In this document: piece by piece, positions 1-13,000 of the stretch | Numbering within the stretch: the stretch's first letter is position 1 | Layout: each line of letters begins with the position of its first letter | Assembly (NCBI RefSeq): GCF_910592395.1 | Contig: NC_088310.1 | Span: 28,970,991 to 29,034,990, forward strand | DNA: 64,000 bases | Reading direction: 5' to 3' | DNA from: Lineus longissimus | Lineage: Eukaryota; Nemertea; Pilidiophora; Heteronemertea; Lineidae | Program-made: the position numbers and the translations under genes | Notes under the pieces: generated by a model | The model's input: the letters and a program-made list of their open reading frames with translations, nothing else | What the model was told of the DNA's origin: nothing | Databases searched by the model: none

Positions 1-1209
1 ACACTGCCTAAGGTTCGTCTCATTCTTGCACAAAGGCTGCAATGCAAGTTTACAATAAGTTTAATCAAAATGCCCTAAGTTTTTTGCAATATCATTTTCA
101 TCATAACAGAGGACATTGCAAGGAATTACAAAGAGTTGAAGATGCAAAATGAGTCCATTGCAAAAACCAAATTTGACTGGAAACTGAATCTCTCCATATT
201 TAATTTAGCTATAGCTTGGCCTATACCAATAGATTAGAAACATGACAGAACATGGACTGTCATTGGTGGCAACTGACAGTGACAGATTGCATAATATTAA
301 TAATAGTATTTGAGAGATGCACTGCAAGTGGAAGTTCCTAGACTTCTGAATGAACTAAGATATCATCAGGATGCAAAATTATTCCTAGTGCAGAAACCTC
401 ATTTGCAAAACTTGACAGAATTGGAGAAACTTTTAACGAAAGAAGGAAAGTCTAGTCACAAAGTACATTGACAATATAATAATAATTGTTACATGACCGA
501 GTTACAGAGGAAACATCACTGACATGACTGGTAGTGAAACTTCACTCACAAACACAACCAAAAACGAATGTCACGTTCAACAATTGTCGACTTACCAATG
601 CACGAAGGCAGATGTCACAGTGAAAATTTGCACCAAAGTACGTTGCTTTTGCTCAAGTTGTAGGCCTATAAAATCTTTTATGGCAAGTCGTGATGAATAA
701 AGTCGAACACGTCTGGAGATCACGAAGCACAGATGGCACAATCACAGGGATTTTCTCTCAAGAATCACAGTCTCAATCAGCTTGTTCTCAAATCGTTTTG
801 CAGGAGACCGAAGATGCGCACAGCTCAAGGCCTGATGTTACTCATACAAGTCACAAGTAGTTTATGACGGCAGAGGGATTGATCCCTCCTTATAAAGGAG
901 CTATAGAGGCAGGCAGCAACCAGTCTAAAGGACAAGGTTCGTCATCGCCATCACGTCACAACAGAGGCAGCAAATGAGAGAGGAGATGGGTTTTTACCCT
1001 TCGATTACCAAGCAGGTCTCCTCCTCAAGCACTAATACACAGCTTTATGGTCGAACAGATATTCTAGAACATTCATATTGTTAAGACAGCTATTACAAAA
1101 GCATATTGGTGTCTTAGAAATGCTGTTTTCGGCTAATTTATTGGACGAAAACATTGGAAAACACACCAAAAGTGAAAACCGCCTGAAAATTAGCCATTTT
1201 GGTCGTAAA

Positions 1210-1217
1210 TGACGTCA
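1210..1217. promoter_or_regulatory. CRE-like palindrome TGACGTCA
   Basis: A perfect cAMP-response-element palindrome lies 1.8 kb upstream of the B4GAT1-like start codon. The motif is the established binding site of CREB/ATF bZIP factors. Whether it acts here is unknown; the surrounding sequence has some CpG, which would fit a promoter. Confidence 0.3.
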
Positions 1218-2285
1218 CTAGAGAGGAAAACCCCAGTGCGCGTGCTCGGTGACCGTGAATGTCAATGTTGCAGGTCACATGATCTTTGAGATTTGAACTT
1301 TCACATTTTGCAATTTCATTGAGGGGAGACAATCTCGAACCTTTACCGGAGTGTCAAACTCTTTTACAGAATCTTTAGCGAGAGGCCAAGCAAAGACAGA
1401 AATCGGGGACATTGCTGGTTCATCGGTAAACCCGTAGACTCTTTCACCAGTCTCCACCATTCACTCATTACAGAGACTGGTACTTGACGGCATTTCACTC
1501 GTCATGAACTAGATTAGGGGGCGTCGGCTTCCGCTGTCCGGTCACGTGTTTCTAACAAAGATGGGCAACCTCGAGCCACGGAATACCAGCGCGTTCGGTA
1601 TTGACAGTGCATCTACTGTATGCATGGCTCGCCTCGGGTAAATCAACGAGGCCTCCACAACCCTCCGCAGCGCGGCGGATCATGTACCTGGCATGCCTGG
1701 CCTAGCGAACCGGGGTATCCCTGACCGCATTCTGCGAAGAGAATATTTTCATATTTTGGAGCTGTTCTCTCCAACCATTTCACAAAGTCATCGGATTTTG
1801 TTGCACGAAATGCAACGTTTTACTGAATCCTAATAGCCTACTGCATAGTTGGAACAAGAAATATTCCAATATCTTGTGTTAGTTTGTTATTGTGCAGGGA
1901 ATAAGTGAAGCTTCATTTTCACTGGGTTCGTTTCGTTGAGAGAGTGAGAGTCGGAGAGTTGAGAGTGAGTGTACAGATGTACAAGCAGGTGTAGCTGCTG
2001 GCCAGCTCTTCTCGATCATGTCTGTGTAATTGTTGTGTCTGCCTAGTATTGCAGAAACATAGATGCAGAAATAGAGAAGACCAATCATTTACAGCCTCGC
2101 AAGCCTGCATGCCTTGGCTTGGGGTTGGCTTTTGGCATGCCGACCAAGCGATGCCTAGGGTCAAGGAACGTATTACTGTAATAGAACATCGCATGCTACA
2201 ATTAGGCCTATGGAAAATTTCGACAAAAGCAAAGACAGACCAGAGCCGAAACAAAAGAAATACACACACTTGTAGAGAGGCCCTT

Positions 2286-2428
2286 ACACCAGGCGGAGGA
2301 AGCCACTGCTGGCCACAACTAACAACGCAGCAAACAAAAGACCGCATGGTCACACACCACATGTTCTTTTGTTCATTGTGCCTATATTTAGGTATGTTTG
2401 GACCAGCAGTGGATTCCTCTGCCTGGTG
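2286..2428. repeat. Imperfect inverted repeat (hairpin)
   Basis: The arms at 2286-2314 and 2400-2428 are inverted complements with about three mismatches, around an 85-base loop. The arm core reads CCAGGCGGAGGAAGCCACTG on the left. Similarity fades on each side, and the loop holds a second small inverted pair (ACAAAAGA / TCTTTTGT). This could be an old hairpin-type transposon remnant or a structured 5' UTR element; no target duplication is evident. Confidence 0.55.
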
Positions 2429-3011
2429 CAAAAAAGGGTCTATTGTGGGAGTAAGGTCCAACCCTGGCCATACCAGGTGAAAGTGTGGCCAGTCCTCTAC
2501 TCCAGAGCCTGCTGTCTGTTGGCCGCGTTTAGTGACCTCTTGCCCATTTGCTTTTTAAAAACATATCCGGGATAGTTTGGCATAACCTGCAGAGGCCATG
2601 CTGTCCTTCATTTAACTTTGATCTGACATGATGTTAGTTGTTAATGCAAGTGAGGGCATGCCAAACTGTGCCCATCCTCAATCTTGAGGTAAACAATTAG
2701 CTGAAACTAAGTTGTGTGTCTTGTTGATTGGATCAATTATAAAACATTGTGGTGATTGATTGATTGAGGAAATTATATTTTGATTCACAGTTTAACAAAT
2801 GTAGGGCTACTGAAAGTTTGTTTACATTTTGCCTTCCATTAATTGAGTTTCATTATTTTCAGGTGCATTGTTGTTCGTTGATGTGAGTGACTTCATGATG
2901 GGAAACCTGTGAATTTTGTCTCATTGTTTTTTTGGACTTCCAAGTTTTGAGGTGTAATTGCAGGGACAAGCACTTGTCAAAACGTAATGGTAATATTCAA
3001 CAAGATTCACA

Positions 3012-4067
3012 ATGCGGCTGTATATGACCTGGTGTAAAATCGTGACGGCACTCGTTGGGGCTCTGACGATTCTTCAAATCCTCAACATGACTCTTCTGAG
3101 TCAGTTACAGTTTAAGAATAAAGCGCCCCCTGTTGTATACACTGCAGACTATACTGCGGAGGAGATGTTTGAGATGATGAGGAAGCGTATTTCTGCTGTG
3201 AATATTATGGACGGGCGTGGCGAGTATGTTGTGCGGAAGAATGTCTGGAAGGGGATTGATATGCGCCATGATAACATGCTAAAAGATGCTGCGCTTGTCA
3301 CCCACTGTACTGTCAATAGGATGTTTCGATTGATAGACATTGCCAAACGCTGGCGTGGTCCAATGTCCATCACCATCTTCACCCCTGGCCAGGATGTGAT
3401 TGTCGCCATGGAGCACATCATACGACTTTATCATTGCTCTGCTGTGATCCGTCAACAAGCTGTTTTCCACGTTGTTTCCCCACTAACTATGCCAGTCAGA
3501 GATGTTAAACCGTACAACTCGTACTTGAAAATGACCGAGTGCAGATTTATGCAAAAGGTCTTGGGTTCTGTACTGAGTATAGACAACTATGGCATGAAAG
3601 ATTTAGCCTATCCAAACAACTTATTAAGAAACACAGGTGTTAGGTACTCACAGACTGAATATATCTTCGTTGTAGACGTCGACTTGATCCCCAGTCGAGA
3701 ATTGCATCAGCAGTTTATGGAGTTCGCACGGACTAATCGATTATTTTCTAAGACTGCTGTTGAAGACCCCGTGGTGCTGGTTGTGCCTGTTTTTGAAGCA
3801 ATAGATGAAGACCATTTACCAAATGACAAAGGAGAACTACTGCAGGTCTATAATAAAGGAGTACGTCCATTTTATCTTGAGCCCTGTCCAAAGTGCCAGA
3901 AAAGTACAGACTTCTCTCGATGGGTATCTTTATCGTCCGGCAGCACTTTGATGGAAGCGTATGAGGTGGAGTGGTCCCATCCATGGGAACCGTTCTTCTT
4001 TGGTCCGAGAACTCTGCCAGCTTATGACGAGAGGTTTAAGCAGTATGGATTCAATAGAGTTAGTCAG
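3012..4067 (+). CDS. B4GAT1: B4GAT1-like exon 1
   Basis: This exon encodes residues 1-352: the membrane anchor and nearly all of the catalytic domain, including the DVD motif. The ATG at 3012 is chosen because it gives a short basic cytoplasmic tail before the anchor and a total length matching the family. Reading past the donor at 4068 adds 17 unrelated residues before a stop, so the unspliced frame is not the product. Confidence 0.95.
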
Positions 4068-7000
4068 GTAAGATGTTTCTCTCAATCAAAATATGCAGCA
4101 TATGATATCAGAAGTTTGTGATTTGGTTGTATCCATCCACCAGCATGACCTGTGGGCCTGTAGAGATTCTATGTGACCTCGAAACAGAATCATAATAAGA
4201 CATTTTACCTGGAAGTTGACTTTCCCAAGTTGGCTTGATCTGGGATATTACATTTAATGTAAGAGATGATGCTTTTTCTTGTTTTGTATAATTCTAAGAC
4301 AAGAGTGCATGGTCTTCATTTCTTTCAGATTACATTTGCAGGGGTCGTACAGTCTTGGTCCTCGGCAGTTGTTACAGCTGTTTGGGCTGTGAAATTATGC
4401 AGATCCCTGGGTTCAAACCTACTTCCTTTTTTAACCTGATGCTTGCTTTTCTTACAGCACCTCACCACTAATATGATTACCACATGTAATCATGCACCTT
4501 GCTAAATGACCCTGTACATCTTGTGTCAGTGATGTCCAATAAATCATGTTTGGCTGGTCTCCTTATGTTAAATGAGTGCCCTTCTTCATGTTCTTGTGAT
4601 GGTGAGAAACAGCCCATCTTTCATGTATTCTACTTGAATCAGATGAGGATGTGAGATGACAGGATGTGTCGTACTCTGGTGATACTGGTGGTACTACATG
4701 TGACAGGCAATGAAAGTATCTATAAACGTAATCATGTTTCCTTGCAACAATAAGCCAGACTGGTTTCCCAGGTACGCCTGCCCTGTTGTGCTGTGAAATG
4801 TCAGCAATGACAGCATCATAACCATCAGATGACATCAGCATTGTAGTGTGCTTCAAGTTTCAATTCCTGCTCGAGGTTCCATCAGCATATTGTCAACAGC
4901 ATGTCTTGTCTGATGTGCGATGAGTTTCAGTGACGACATCGTATCTTCGAGATTGGCGTGGATTCCCGAGGTTGTCGTATTGGAAGATGATCTTTCTGTT
5001 GATGACATCACACGACAAAGGCCGACCTGGAGATTGCATTGAGTTTACGTCTTTCTTTCGTTTCTTCTGTAAAATGTCACACTGTATCGTTGTGGGTTTG
5101 GAATGTGTTCACAGGGGTTTGCTGACGTTGATGATGAGGGTTTTATGACATTGTGGGTAAATTTATCTTACCATTTTAACCTTTGGGTGGTTTTTCTTTA
5201 GGTGTATGTTTATAATGTCACTGAATTTGTGCACTTTATCTATAAGAAAGTCTAAATGCATTTAAAACGATGGCATTTTAAAATGCCCGTTTTTATTTCA
5301 AACTTTTGCAAAAATTCAGCTGTCGCAAGAGATATTTTCTTAGTGTTTGTTGCCGGCATTTGTCAAAAGCTGTGTGTTCACTTCTCTCACTTCGTGCCCA
5401 AGACTAGCAGATTTTTTTCTTGCACTCTCCTGAACTACCTGAGTACATGTCCGCACCAACATGATGTTTTCCAACTCCTGTCTCCCAAGAAACGATTGTT
5501 GCTGTGAGCAGAAGGAGGCCATGTGAGTGAGCCTGACTCTGGCAGTAATCCCTCGCCTCGAGCAGGTGCTTTTATTATACCAGTTTCATAGACTGTTAGC
5601 ATCAGTGAATTCAGACAGTCAAAAAATGTTCCTAAAGGCTGCAACGTATGCTGTGTGTAACAGTAACACTCCACTTGAAATGCACGGTATGTTGGTCAAT
5701 GCTCTGATCACATCTTAGCTAATCTATAATTGATTCAATAGATGATAATGGCATTGGATCACTCACGCCACTCAAAACCTTTGTAATGAGTAATTCTGCC
5801 TTGGCAGCCATAGAGACCAGGGGCGGCCAGCCTCGTCCATTTTCCAGATAAACACATAGCTTGGCTTTGAAATATTCAACTGGCTATTCTTCATGTCTTT
5901 GTCAGCACACAGCTTTGGTTGGTCTTCATCCATTGCCAATTGTACTTTATTCATTCAGGGTTGATGACAAGGCACTCTGACACAGATGGCTGATGCCCTC
6001 AGTCCTCAATGGGTCGATGGCAAAGGCACTCTGGCCCAGTAGCAGGCTAATGTATTTAGTCCTCAGTGGGTTGATGACAAGGCACTCTGACACAGAGGGC
6101 TGATGCCCTCAGTCCTCAGTGGGTCGATGGCAAAGGCACTCTGACTCAGAAGGCTGATACCCTCAGTCCTCAGTGGGTCGATGGCAAAGGCACTCTGACT
6201 CAGAAGGCTGATACCCTCAGTCCTCAGTGGGTCGATGGCAAAGGCACTCTGACACAGAGGGCTGATATGACACCCTCAGTCCTCAGTGGGTCGATGGCAA
6301 AGGCACTCTGGCCCAGTAGCAGGCTTATGTATTTAGTCCTCAGTGGGTTGATGACAAGGCACTCTGACACAGAGGGCTGATATGATACCCTCAGTCCTCA
6401 GTGGGTCGATGGCAAAGGCACTCTGACACAGATGGCTGATACCCTCAGTCCTCAGTGGGTCGATGGCAAAGGCACTCTGACACAGAGGGCTGATACCCTC
6501 AGTCCTCTGTGGTTCGATGGCAAAGGCACTCGGACACAGAGGGCTGATAACCTCAGTCCTCAGTGGGTCGATGGCAAAGGCACTCTGACACAGAGGGCTG
6601 ATACCCTCAGTCCTCAGTGGGTCGATGGCAAAGGCACTCTGACACAGAGGGCTGATATGATACCCTCGGTCCTCAGTGGGTCGATGGCAAAGGCACTCTG
6701 ACACAGAGGGCTGATATGATACCCTCAGTCCTCAGTGGGTCGATGGCAAAGGCACTCTGACTCAGAAGGCTGATACCCTCAGTCCTCAGTGGGTCGATGG
6801 CAAAGGCACTCTGACACAGATGGCTGATACCCTCAGTCCTCAGTGGGTCGATGGCAAAGGCACTCTGACACAGAGGGCTGATATGATACTCTCAGTCCTC
6901 AGTGGGTCGATGGCAAAGGCACTCTGACACAGTAGCAGGCTAATATATTTAGTCCTCAGTGGGTTGATGACAAGGCACTCTGACACAGAGGGCTGATACC

Positions 7001-10000
7001 CTCAGTCCTCAGTGGGTCGATGGCAAAGGCACTCTGACACAGTAGCAGGCTTATGTATTTAGTCCTTAGTGGGTTCATGATGAGGCACTCTGACACAGTG
7101 ACGGCTGATGTCTTTGGGAATTACTACTAAAGGTCACTTGCTACAAGTTTCATGATCTTCTTTCTTGTTCGTTGTCTTTGCTGACATCTCAAAGGAACTT
7201 AATCTCCCTCTCTCTTAGCTGGTAATGGCTCTGGAAAGTATCTGTCATTAGTGTCAAGTTTGTTGTTTCTTTGAGGAACTGTAATCCTTCAGGAGAACCC
7301 TGGGAATGGTTTGAGGTCATTGTACGGAAATGCTGCTGTACTCTCTACTGCAGCCAAAAAAAGCTGTCAACTATTTAGTCTGTTCAACGATATAACACTG
7401 TTGTGCTGCCAAAATAACTCTTCAGTTCTTTCTCATGTTTCTGGGGACTTCAAAGCAATGTCCATTTCCCAGCCAAGATCATTTCTGTTTTAACTTCTTC
7501 AGAATGACATTACCAGATTACCATACAAGGAGTCTAGGAACCAACCCTGGCTTGCACTTTGACATGACATTACCAGATTACCATACAAGGAGTCCAGGAA
7601 CCAACCCTGGCTTGCACTTGGACATGACATCACCAGATTACCATACAAGGAGTCCAGGAACCAACCCTGGCTTGCACTTGGACATGACATCACCAGATTA
7701 CCATACAAGGAGTCCGGGAACCAACCCTGGCTTGCACTTGGACATGACATTACCAGATTACCATACAAGGAGTCCTGGAACCAACCCTGGCTTGCACTTG
7801 GACATGACATTACCAGATTACCATACAAGGAGTCCAGGAACAAACCCTTGCTTGCACTTGGACATGACATCACCAGATTACCATACAAGGAGTCCGGGAA
7901 CCAACCCTGGCTTGCACTTGGACATGACATTACCAGATTACCATACAAGGAGTCCAGGAACCAACCCTGGCTTGCACTTGGACATGACATTACCAGATTA
8001 CCATACAAGGTGTCCGGGAACCAACCCTGGCTTGCACTTGGACATGACATTACCAGATTACCATATACAAGGAGTCCGGGAACCAACCCTGGCTTGCACT
8101 TGGACATGACATTACCAGATTACCATATACAAGGAGTCTAGGAACCAACCCTGGCTTGCACTTGGACATGACATTACCAGATTACCATACAAGGTGTCCA
8201 GGAACCAACCCTGGCTTGTACTTGGACATGACATTACCAGATTACCATACAAGGAGTCCAGGAACCAACCCTGGCTTGTACTTGGACATGACATTACCAG
8301 ATTACCATGCAAGGAGTCCAGGAGCCAACCCTGGCTTGTACTTGGACATGACATTACCAGATTACCATGCAAGGAGTCCAGGAGCCAACCCTGGCTTGTA
8401 CTTGGACATGACATTACCAGATTACCATATACAAGGAGTCCAGGAACCAACCCTGGCTTGCACTTGGACATGACATTACCAGATTACCATATACAAGGAG
8501 TCCAGGAGCCAACCCTGGCTTGTACTTGGACATGACATTACCAGATTACCATATACAAGGAGTCCAGGAGCCAACCCTGGCTTGTACTTGGACATGACAT
8601 TACCAGATTACCATACAAGGAGTCCAGGAACCAACCCTGGCTTGCACTTGGACATGACATTACCAGATTACCATACAAGGAGTCCAGGAGCCAACCCTGG
8701 CTTGTACTTGGACATGACATTACCAGATTACCATACAAGGAGTCTAGGAACCAACCCTGGCTTGCACTTGGACATGACATTACCAGATTACCATATACAA
8801 GGAGTCTAGGAACCAACCCTGGCTTGCACTTGGACATGACATTACCAGATTACCATATACAAGGAGTCTGGGAACCAACCCTGGCTTGCACTTGGACATG
8901 ACATTACCAGATTACCATATACAAGGAGTCTAGGAACCAACCCTGGCTTGCACTTGGACATGACATTACCAGATTACCATACAAGGTGTCCAGGAACCAA
9001 CCCTGGCTTGTACTTGGACATGACATTACCAGATTACCATACAAGGAGTCCAGGAACCAACCCTGGCTTGTACTTGGACATGACATTACCAGATTACCAT
9101 GCAAGGAGTCCAGGAGCCAACCCTGGCTTGTACTTGGACATGACATTACCAGATTACCATGCAAGGAGTCCAGGAGCCAACCCTGGCTTGTACTTGGACA
9201 TGACATTACCAGATTACCATATACAAGGAGTCCAGGAACCAACCCTGGCTTGCACTTGGACATGACATTACCAGATTACCATATACAAGGAGTCCAGGAG
9301 CCAACCCTGGCTTGTACTTGGACATGACATTACCAGATTACCATATACAAGGAGTCCAGGAGCCAACCCTGGCTTGTACTTGGACATGACATTACCAGAT
9401 TACCATACAAGGAGTCCAGGAACCAACCCTGGCTTGCACTTGGACATGACATTACCAGATTACCATACAAGGAGTCCAGGAGCCAACCCTGGCTTGTACT
9501 TGGACATGACATTACCAGATTACCATACAAGGAGTCCAGGAACCAACCCTGGCTTGTACTTGGACATGACATTACCAGATTACCATACAAGGAGTCCAGG
9601 AGCCAACCCTGGCTTGCACTTGGACATGACATTACCAGATTACCATACAAGGAGTCCAGGAACCAACCCTGGCTTGTACTTGGACATGACATTACCAGAT
9701 TACCATACAAGGAGTCCAGGAGCCAACCCTGGCTTGTACTTGGACATGACATTACCAGATTACCATATACAAGGAGTCCAGGAACCAACCCTGGCTTGCA
9801 CTTGGACATGACATTACCAGATTACCATACAAGGAGTCCAGGAACCAACCCTGGCTTGTACTTGGACATGACATTACCAGATTACCATGCAAGGAGTCCA
9901 GGAGCCAACCCTGGCTTGTACTTGGACATGACATTACCAGATTACCATATACAAGGAGTCCAGGAACCAACCCTGGCTTGTACTTGGACATGACATTACC

Positions 10001-13000
10001 AGATTACCATACAAGGAGTCCAGGAACCAACCCTGGCTTGTACTTGGACATGACATTACCAGATTACCATACAAGGAGTCCAGGAACCAACCCTGGCTTG
10101 TACTTGGACATGACATTACCAGATTACCATGCAAGGAGTCCAGGAGCCAACCCTGGCTTGTACTTGGACATGACATTACCAGATTACCATATACAAGGAG
10201 TCCAGGAACCAACCCTGGCTTGCACTTGGACATGACATTACCAGATTACCATGCAAGGAGTCCAGGAACCAACCCTGGCTTGCACTTGGACATGACATTA
10301 CCAGATTACCATGCAAGGAGTCCGGGAACCAACCCTGGCTTGCACTTGGACATGACATTACCAGATTACCATACAAGGAGTCCAGGAACCAACCCTGGCT
10401 TGCACTTGGACATGACATTACCAGATTACCATACAAGGAGTCCAGGAACCAACCCTGGCTTGCACTTGGACATGACATTACCAGATTACCATACAAGGAG
10501 TCCAGGAGCCAACCCTGGCTTGTACTTGGACATGACATTACCAGATTACCATGCAAGGAGTCCAGGAGCCAACCCTGGCTTGCATTTGGACATTTTTGGA
10601 TAGTTGGGAGATCCCGGTCTACCTGTTCAAGTAGACATTCTGGTGAAAAGTGCAAATCCTTATGTGTGTGACATTCTAATCTAAAGGATTTCAAGGGTTT
10701 CTTTTAGCATACATGTATTATCGTTTGATGCTGGTCCTGATTGTAATGACAAACTCTTTCATGTTTGACCTTTAATACGAGCTGATTTGTAAGTCAGCTG
10801 GTATAACCTTGGAAATGACTGAAACTGACCAGAAAGAGCACTTATAAGAGCTGCGTGTACTACAAAGTGTAGGCCATTCTTTAAAACATAGCATGTTCCT
10901 CTCCTAGATTGGCTGTGAGAAAGAAGAAAAACTTTAGGTGAAGTCAGACTGTATGAGAGATGCACTGCAATAGCCAGCCATTGCACTCCCCGGGCTTTGG
11001 CACAAAATACAAATTTGCGGTAATTATGATTTCTGCACAGTCGACCCAGTTTGGCATTCTGATTAAGTACCAGTGACAGGGTGTCATTTGTTGTAGACTT
11101 TCACAAAACCATCAAACTCGATAATTTCCTTTGGCAAACTTGAGCTGCTTCTCACAAAGCAAGCCGTTAATGCAGATTCTTTGAAAATCAAAGAATTTAG
11201 AAAGGTGATCAGATATCAGTCAAACAATCACCATGGCGTCTAACCATGGCGGGCTGATTGATTTTACCTGAGATTATCGATTATCTTTGGTTGTTTGTAC
11301 CTATGGAAGTGTTGAATGTGATATGAATCTGATTGGTCGATATCGCCAGGTCTTATCGGCTTGTATCATTTGACTTTCTCCGAGTCCTTGGTTACAAGTA
11401 CAGCTGAACTGTAAGTATTGTTGGGTGTAACGGTGATGACCTTGATGGCTGCAGGGGTTAGACCAACAGATTATATTTTGTGGGACTGTTTCGATGATAG
11501 TGGGATGTGTCAATAGGGCTATGAGCTGTCTTTGGATCCCTCCCTTATTCCTAGTACATCTGTACTGAATAACGTTGCCCAAGGGTTTACTATGAAGTAT
11601 GAATCCGTTCATTAGAGGGAGACAAGGATGTCATTAATAAATGTCAGTATGATATCCATCTTTAATCAAAAAGGACTTTTTTGACAAAAGCAATTTCAAA
11701 AGCAATCGCTTTACCATCAAGGGAAAAGAGACGAGCCTTGGTGATTGATCAGTCAAGTTGGTCCTACTGTTGCAAGCTTTATCAGATAGATTGATTGATT
11801 GGTGTGTGAGTTTGGGTTTGGGGTTAAAACATCTCAAAATGGTCCGGAAGAGTCATTTAGTGAACAAAGATCTAGGTGATGAGAGATCTCATAAGTCGGT
11901 AAATCTATGAACATGTGACAAATGAGCATAGCAGGGATCTCATAAGTCGGTAAATCTATGAACATGTGACAAATGAGCATAGCAGGGATCTCATAAGTCG
12001 GTAAATCTATGAACATGTGACAAATGAGCATAGCATGCAGGATCCAAATCATTAGTTAAAACTCCAGGGCACCTGAAATTTACAAAGCAGTTATGTTGAG
12101 TCGTTATCTCTTCTAGGCTGTCACCTTTGGAATTTACAATCCTGCTTTTATCTTCTCTATTGATCCACATTCTGTATGAATATCAAGGTAATATCAGAGA
12201 TCATGCCCAGGGTAGTCAAGCCCATCCTCTTGCCGTTTTGTAACCATTGTAACACTCCCTAGTCCAGAATAGAATTGCTGAGGCTCTCTGTTCGAGCATT
12301 TCGAGTCACTTGGAGGAAGAGACTTCTGAAATATCTAGGCCTGATTTCTTTGCCTGATTCACATTCAACCAGAACTGTGTTGGTACAAAATGCTGTTGGG
12401 AGTGTTTTTCTCATCAGGTGCCAGGGTTCATTTACCAATGACATTTACAAAGCAATCATCAACACAAAACCTACAATAGCACAACATTATTCTCCCAAAT
12501 ACAAGCCATATCCCTTTGGAAAGTATAGTATTGCCTCTGGGAGCTGAGCATGATGGCATTCTGTGGCTCATACCTCCTGCGAAAATCCAATTTCCTTGTG
12601 TATCGAGCAGTTTGAGAAGTTTCTAGTTCAAGAAATTGTTGCGTACCTCCCACTCATTGACGTCACTTTCAATTTCTTCATTGGGGGAAAGTTGACTTGA
12701 AATTGAACCACAGAGGTTCTGCTGCTCGAACATCATTTGTTATCTCATAGATTCATCTTTTGTCCATATATATTTTCTATATTTTCTATCATATTCAGTG
12801 AGTGAGTGAAAACCGAGATGGTGCACAGACTGCTGAAAGTAAGGTTGAAGTACCAAAGCTGTTTAACATTACTCACCTGACTTGGGGTGGCCGACAACTG
12901 AAAAAAGAAAACGACTTTCTGTATAGTTCAATATTCAAAGGTGTATGATAGGAAGAAAGTTAGGTTATGAATAGTTTTAGTTTTTTGCATGTGGATTTCA

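Larger units (their letters stand above)
1..3011. other. Upstream non-coding region of the B4GAT1-like gene
   Basis: I see no recognisable coding sequence here. Two overlapping open frames around 1919-2480 on opposite strands do not look like protein and coincide with a hairpin. The stretch around 1500-1740 is richer in CpG than its surroundings and could hold a promoter or untranslated first exon. A good splice acceptor (pyrimidine tract then TTTTCAG) ends at 2862, so the coding exon may start at 2863 with about 150 bases of 5' UTR; this is inference. Positions 870-910 hold a small palindrome, GGGATTGATCCC, followed by TATAAAG. Confidence 0.5.

Noticed and set aside
1919-2480. Opposed 180- and 143-codon open frames
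   Set aside because: They overlap each other and a hairpin, lack recognisable motifs and lie in a likely non-coding 5' region.
7435-10694. Many long open frames with 20-residue repeats on both strands
   Set aside because: They come from the 60/62-bp minisatellite. The 62-bp units shift the frame, and no promoter, splice-bounded lead-in or domain supports coding.
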